A stretch of DNA of 32,500 nt from Nemertoderma westbladi. Taxonomy: Eukaryota > Xenacoelomorpha > Nemertodermatida > Nemertodermatidae. Position numbers and translations under genes: made by a program. A model generated the notes under the pieces. It searched no databases and was not told the DNA's origin. It worked only from the letters and a program-made list of their open reading frames with translations. Where the stretch lies: contig JAUCBJ010002251.1 of assembly GCA_032718475.1 (NCBI GenBank), positions 1 through 32,500 on the forward strand, read 5' to 3'. Below, piece after piece: positions 29,957-32,500 of the stretch. Numbering within the stretch: position 1 is the stretch's first letter; each line of letters opens with the position of its first letter.

Positions 29957-31144
29957 CACATTATGCATTATTTAGTGTTTATCTCTCACATTATACATTA
30001 TTTAGTGTTTATCTCTCACATTATACATTATTTAGTGTTTATCTCTCACATTATACATTATTTAGTGTTTATCTCTCACATTATACATTATTTAGTGTTT
30101 ATCTCTCACATTATACATTATTTAGTGTTTATCTCTCACATTATACATTATTTAGTGTTTATCTCTCACATTATACATTATTTAGTGTTTATCTCTCACA
30201 TTATACATTATTTAGTGTTTATCTCTCACATTATACATTATTTAGTGTTTATCTCTCACATTATACATTATTTAGTGTTTATCTCTCACATTATACATTA
30301 TTTAGTGTTTATCTCTCACATTATACATTATTTAGTGTTTATCTCTCACATTATACATTATTTAGTGTTTATCTCTCACATTATACATTATTTAGTGTTT
30401 ATCTCTCACATTATACATTATTTAGTGTTTATCTCTCACATTATACATTATTTAGTGTTTATCTCTCACATTATACATTATTTAGTGTTTATCTCTCACA
30501 TTATACATTATTTAGTGTTTATCTCTCACATTATACATTATTTAGTGTTTATCTCTCACATTATACATTATTTAGTGTTTATCTCTCACATTATACATTA
30601 TTTAGTGTTTATCTCTCACATTATACATTATTTAGTGTTTATCTCTCACATTATACATTATTTAGTGTTTATATCTCACATTATACATTATTTAGTGTTT
30701 ATCTCTCACATTATACATTATTTAGTGTTTATCTCTCACATTATACATTATTTAGTGTTTATCTCTCACATTATACATTATTTAGTGTTTATCTCTCACA
30801 TTATACATTATTTAGTGTTTATCTCTCACATTATACATTATTTAGTGTTTATCTCTCACATTATACAATATTTAGTGTTTATCTCTCACATTATACATTA
30901 TTTAGTGTTTATCTCTCACATTATACATTATTTAGTGTTTATCTCTCACATTATACATTATTTAGTGTTTATATCTCACATTATACATTATTTAGTGTTT
31001 ATCTCTCACATTATACATTATTTAGTGTTTATCTCTCACATTATACATTATTTAGTGTTTATCTCTCACATTATACAATATTTAGTGTTTATCTCTCACA
31101 TTATACATTATTTAGTGTTTATCTCTCACATTATACATTATTTA
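29957..31144 (+). repeat. 30-bp minisatellite array 2 (about 39.6 copies)
   Basis: Units of 30 bp start at 29957 and repeat without a break to 31126, with an 18-bp partial unit to 31144: 39 full copies. The unit is that of array 1. Nearly all units are identical; the few variants are G for A at 29965, A for C at 30673 and 30973, and A for T at 30868 and 31078. This near-perfect uniformity over 1.2 kb indicates recent expansion. Two + frames run open across it; one, of 415 codons (29939-31186), repeats the decapeptide HIIHYLVFIS. I treat it as a by-product of a period divisible by three. Confidence 0.95.
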
Positions 31145-31379
31145 CGCAGATTAAAAAAAAACCACTTCGCTATCATAGAGATTTGAATCGATTGTTAAAT
31201 AGGTAGGCTAATTTGTTTTAATCTAGTCTAATAAAAAAGTTATTAGCTGTGTCAATTATAATTTCTTCTGTGACGGATCAAATTATTAAAAAATGCCAAT
31301 TTGTCATTCAATTTCTCAACTAAATATTTGCAAATCATTACTATATTACAAAGTTATCTTATTTCACTTTAATTATGTA

Positions 31380-31507
31380 TACTGCATACTGTTTTGTTTA
31401 GTACTCTACTGTATACTGTTTAGTATTCTACTGTATACTGTTTAGTACTCTACTGCATACTGTTTTGTACTCTACTGCATACTGTTTAGTACTATACTGT
31501 ATACTGG
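31380..31507. repeat. 22-bp minisatellite (about five copies)
   Basis: Units of TACTGTATACTGTTTAGTAC type run from about 31395 to 31507, with irregular spacing in the first two. They resemble in length and in the ACTGxATACTG core the older 22-bp array at 20505-20800. Confidence 0.8.
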
Positions 31508-32207
31508 GCGCTTAATTTATGATGAAATACTGGTAGTGCTGAAGCGGTACAAAGAATAGTTTTTTTTTTCAAATTTTATGCCATTATCCTTTAAAATTCT
31601 GCTTTTATAATTTTCTTAAAATTTAACATTTTGTGACCTATTTTGTGCCGCTTTAACGAAATTTTAACGTGCATTTTCCATGAAAAATGTGACGTGTGTT
31701 GATTGCATATCATACGGTGCAATCAATAGTTATAAAACAGATTAATTATTTATCTAATGTGATTTATAACAAAATCGAATTGTTGTAAATGTTACATATA
31801 TTAAACTCCACAATGCAGTAAAAACTTACTTTTAATAACTAAACCCAAAAACCTATTCATACCCCCCATCGTAAAGATCTACCGTCAGATTAGTGCATTT
31901 CTTAGAGTCCAAGTGGTACATTTCAAGAGGGAAGTCGTTAGAATATTGTATAATCCTTGTACTTATTGGCTAAATCAATTTAACTTTTAAGTTTAATTTA
32001 CATACCATGATATGCACTGCACACACCTGCCATACAACTATAAAGCTGGTCAGACTAAGTCCCCTATTTATCTGCATTACCAAGAATGTCTCTCCTCTGC
32101 AGCTGTTTAAGAAATGGCAATGGCTGATCACACCACCCCGTTTCATTCGCCAGCTGGCTGCCATAGATTATCCACAAGCTGGTCGTTTTTTTCCATGGTA
32201 ACAAGGA
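31508..32207. other. Stretch without recognised gene
   Basis: AT-rich DNA becoming less so after 32000. Two short opposing frames near 31970-32201 show no family resemblance. No repeat recognised. Confidence 0.4.
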
Positions 32208-32447
32208 CTAGATTTGTAAGTGAATCCTAGAGGTTTGTGCCTCGGTTTTGGCAATAAGATGTTCAAACATAAATTCTACTATTTCTCGTTTGTTAAGTGG
32301 GCATTCTCTGTATATTATGCTATGAATCCATCCTAGCAACGAGGGATACCCACCATCAAGGAGGCTAATATGTGTCTGCTGTGATAACACTTGTGGGGCG
32401 TCGCGCATCACGCGAACTTGAGCAAGTTCGAAACAAGATCGAGACAT
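32208..32447 (-). CDS. Unrecognised 79-codon frame
   Basis: ATG at 32447 to TAG at 32208 on the minus strand. The product has a mixed, protein-like composition (DGGYPSLLGWIHSIIYREC, then REIVEFMFEHLIAKTE) without low-complexity sequence, unlike the chance frames nearby. I do not recognise it. It could be an exon or a piece of a transposon protein. No good donor within the frame was found and the window ends 53 bp upstream. Confidence 0.25.
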   Translation of the reverse strand: MSRSCFELAQVRVMRDAPQVLSQQTHISLLDGGYPSLLGWIHSIIYRECPLNKREIVEFMFEHLIAKTEAQTSRIHLQI

Positions 32448-32500
32448 CGAGAGATCGAGAGGAATTTGGCCGTAACTTTCAAAAATATTGGAACTTTTTC

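Noticed and set aside
21711-31144. CRISPR-like arrays of 30-bp repeats
   Set aside because: Units are directly adjacent with no spacers, and the context is eukaryotic.
29939-31186. 415-codon open frame with decapeptide HIIHYLVFIS repeated about 40 times
   Set aside because: It follows automatically from a 30-bp unit without an in-frame stop; a second + frame is open as well, and units change at codon positions without any bias. No flanking coding sequence or splice sites.

Overview
The window looks like AT-rich, repeat-dense nuclear DNA from an invertebrate animal. It has spliced exons with GT..AG borders, several families of non-LTR and LTR retrotransposons, DNA transposons with target-site duplications, and large minisatellites. 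Nothing looks bacterial or viral: no operons, Shine-Dalgarno sites, CRISPR arrays, rRNA or tRNA genes were seen. The species cannot be named from this sequence.

The one host gene I can support is on the + strand. Six exons between 8064 and 21147 encode the C-terminal 285 residues of a secreted- or lens-type beta-gamma-crystallin-like protein. Each exon carries one Greek-key motif, giving three two-motif domains. Exact splice phases join all six exons into one open frame ending in TAA. Four of the six motifs keep the classical Ca2+-binding signature ([N/D][N/D]xx[S/T]S). The exon holding the start codon lies upstream of 8064 and was not found.

Left part (1-8063): an uninterrupted 906-codon minus-strand frame (2720 to the window edge) is the Gag start of an LTR retrotransposon, probably BEL/Pao. 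It has an alanine/glutamate-rich coiled coil and a DUF1759-like segment. Its 5' side (2.8-4.9 kb) is full of short tandem duplications. Further right are a frameshifted Hsp90 middle-domain fragment (6147-6495) and a nearly palindromic foldback element (6545-7482, TA flanks).

The crystallin introns are invaded by mobile DNA. Intron 2 holds a 3.1 kb RTE-like LINE ('LINE-A', 11016-14132, 10-bp target duplication) with an internal endonuclease deletion, and a decayed gag-protease fragment. Intron 3 holds a short 5'-truncated LINE-A copy ending 75 bp before an exon. Intron 5 holds a 22-bp minisatellite.

Right part (21.1-32.5 kb): a third LINE-A copy (22448-27272) is split by a hAT-like DNA transposon (23599-27172, 8-bp duplication CATGGGTG, TIR CAGGGTTG). 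That transposon is itself split by a second LINE ('LINE-B', CR1-group) with an unbroken 795-codon endonuclease/RT frame, so three insertion events can be ordered. Two arrays of the same 30-bp minisatellite (9 and about 39.6 copies) sit 8 kb apart, with related but inverted flanks, which suggests a mobile element carrying the satellite. The last kilobase has one unrecognised short ORF.
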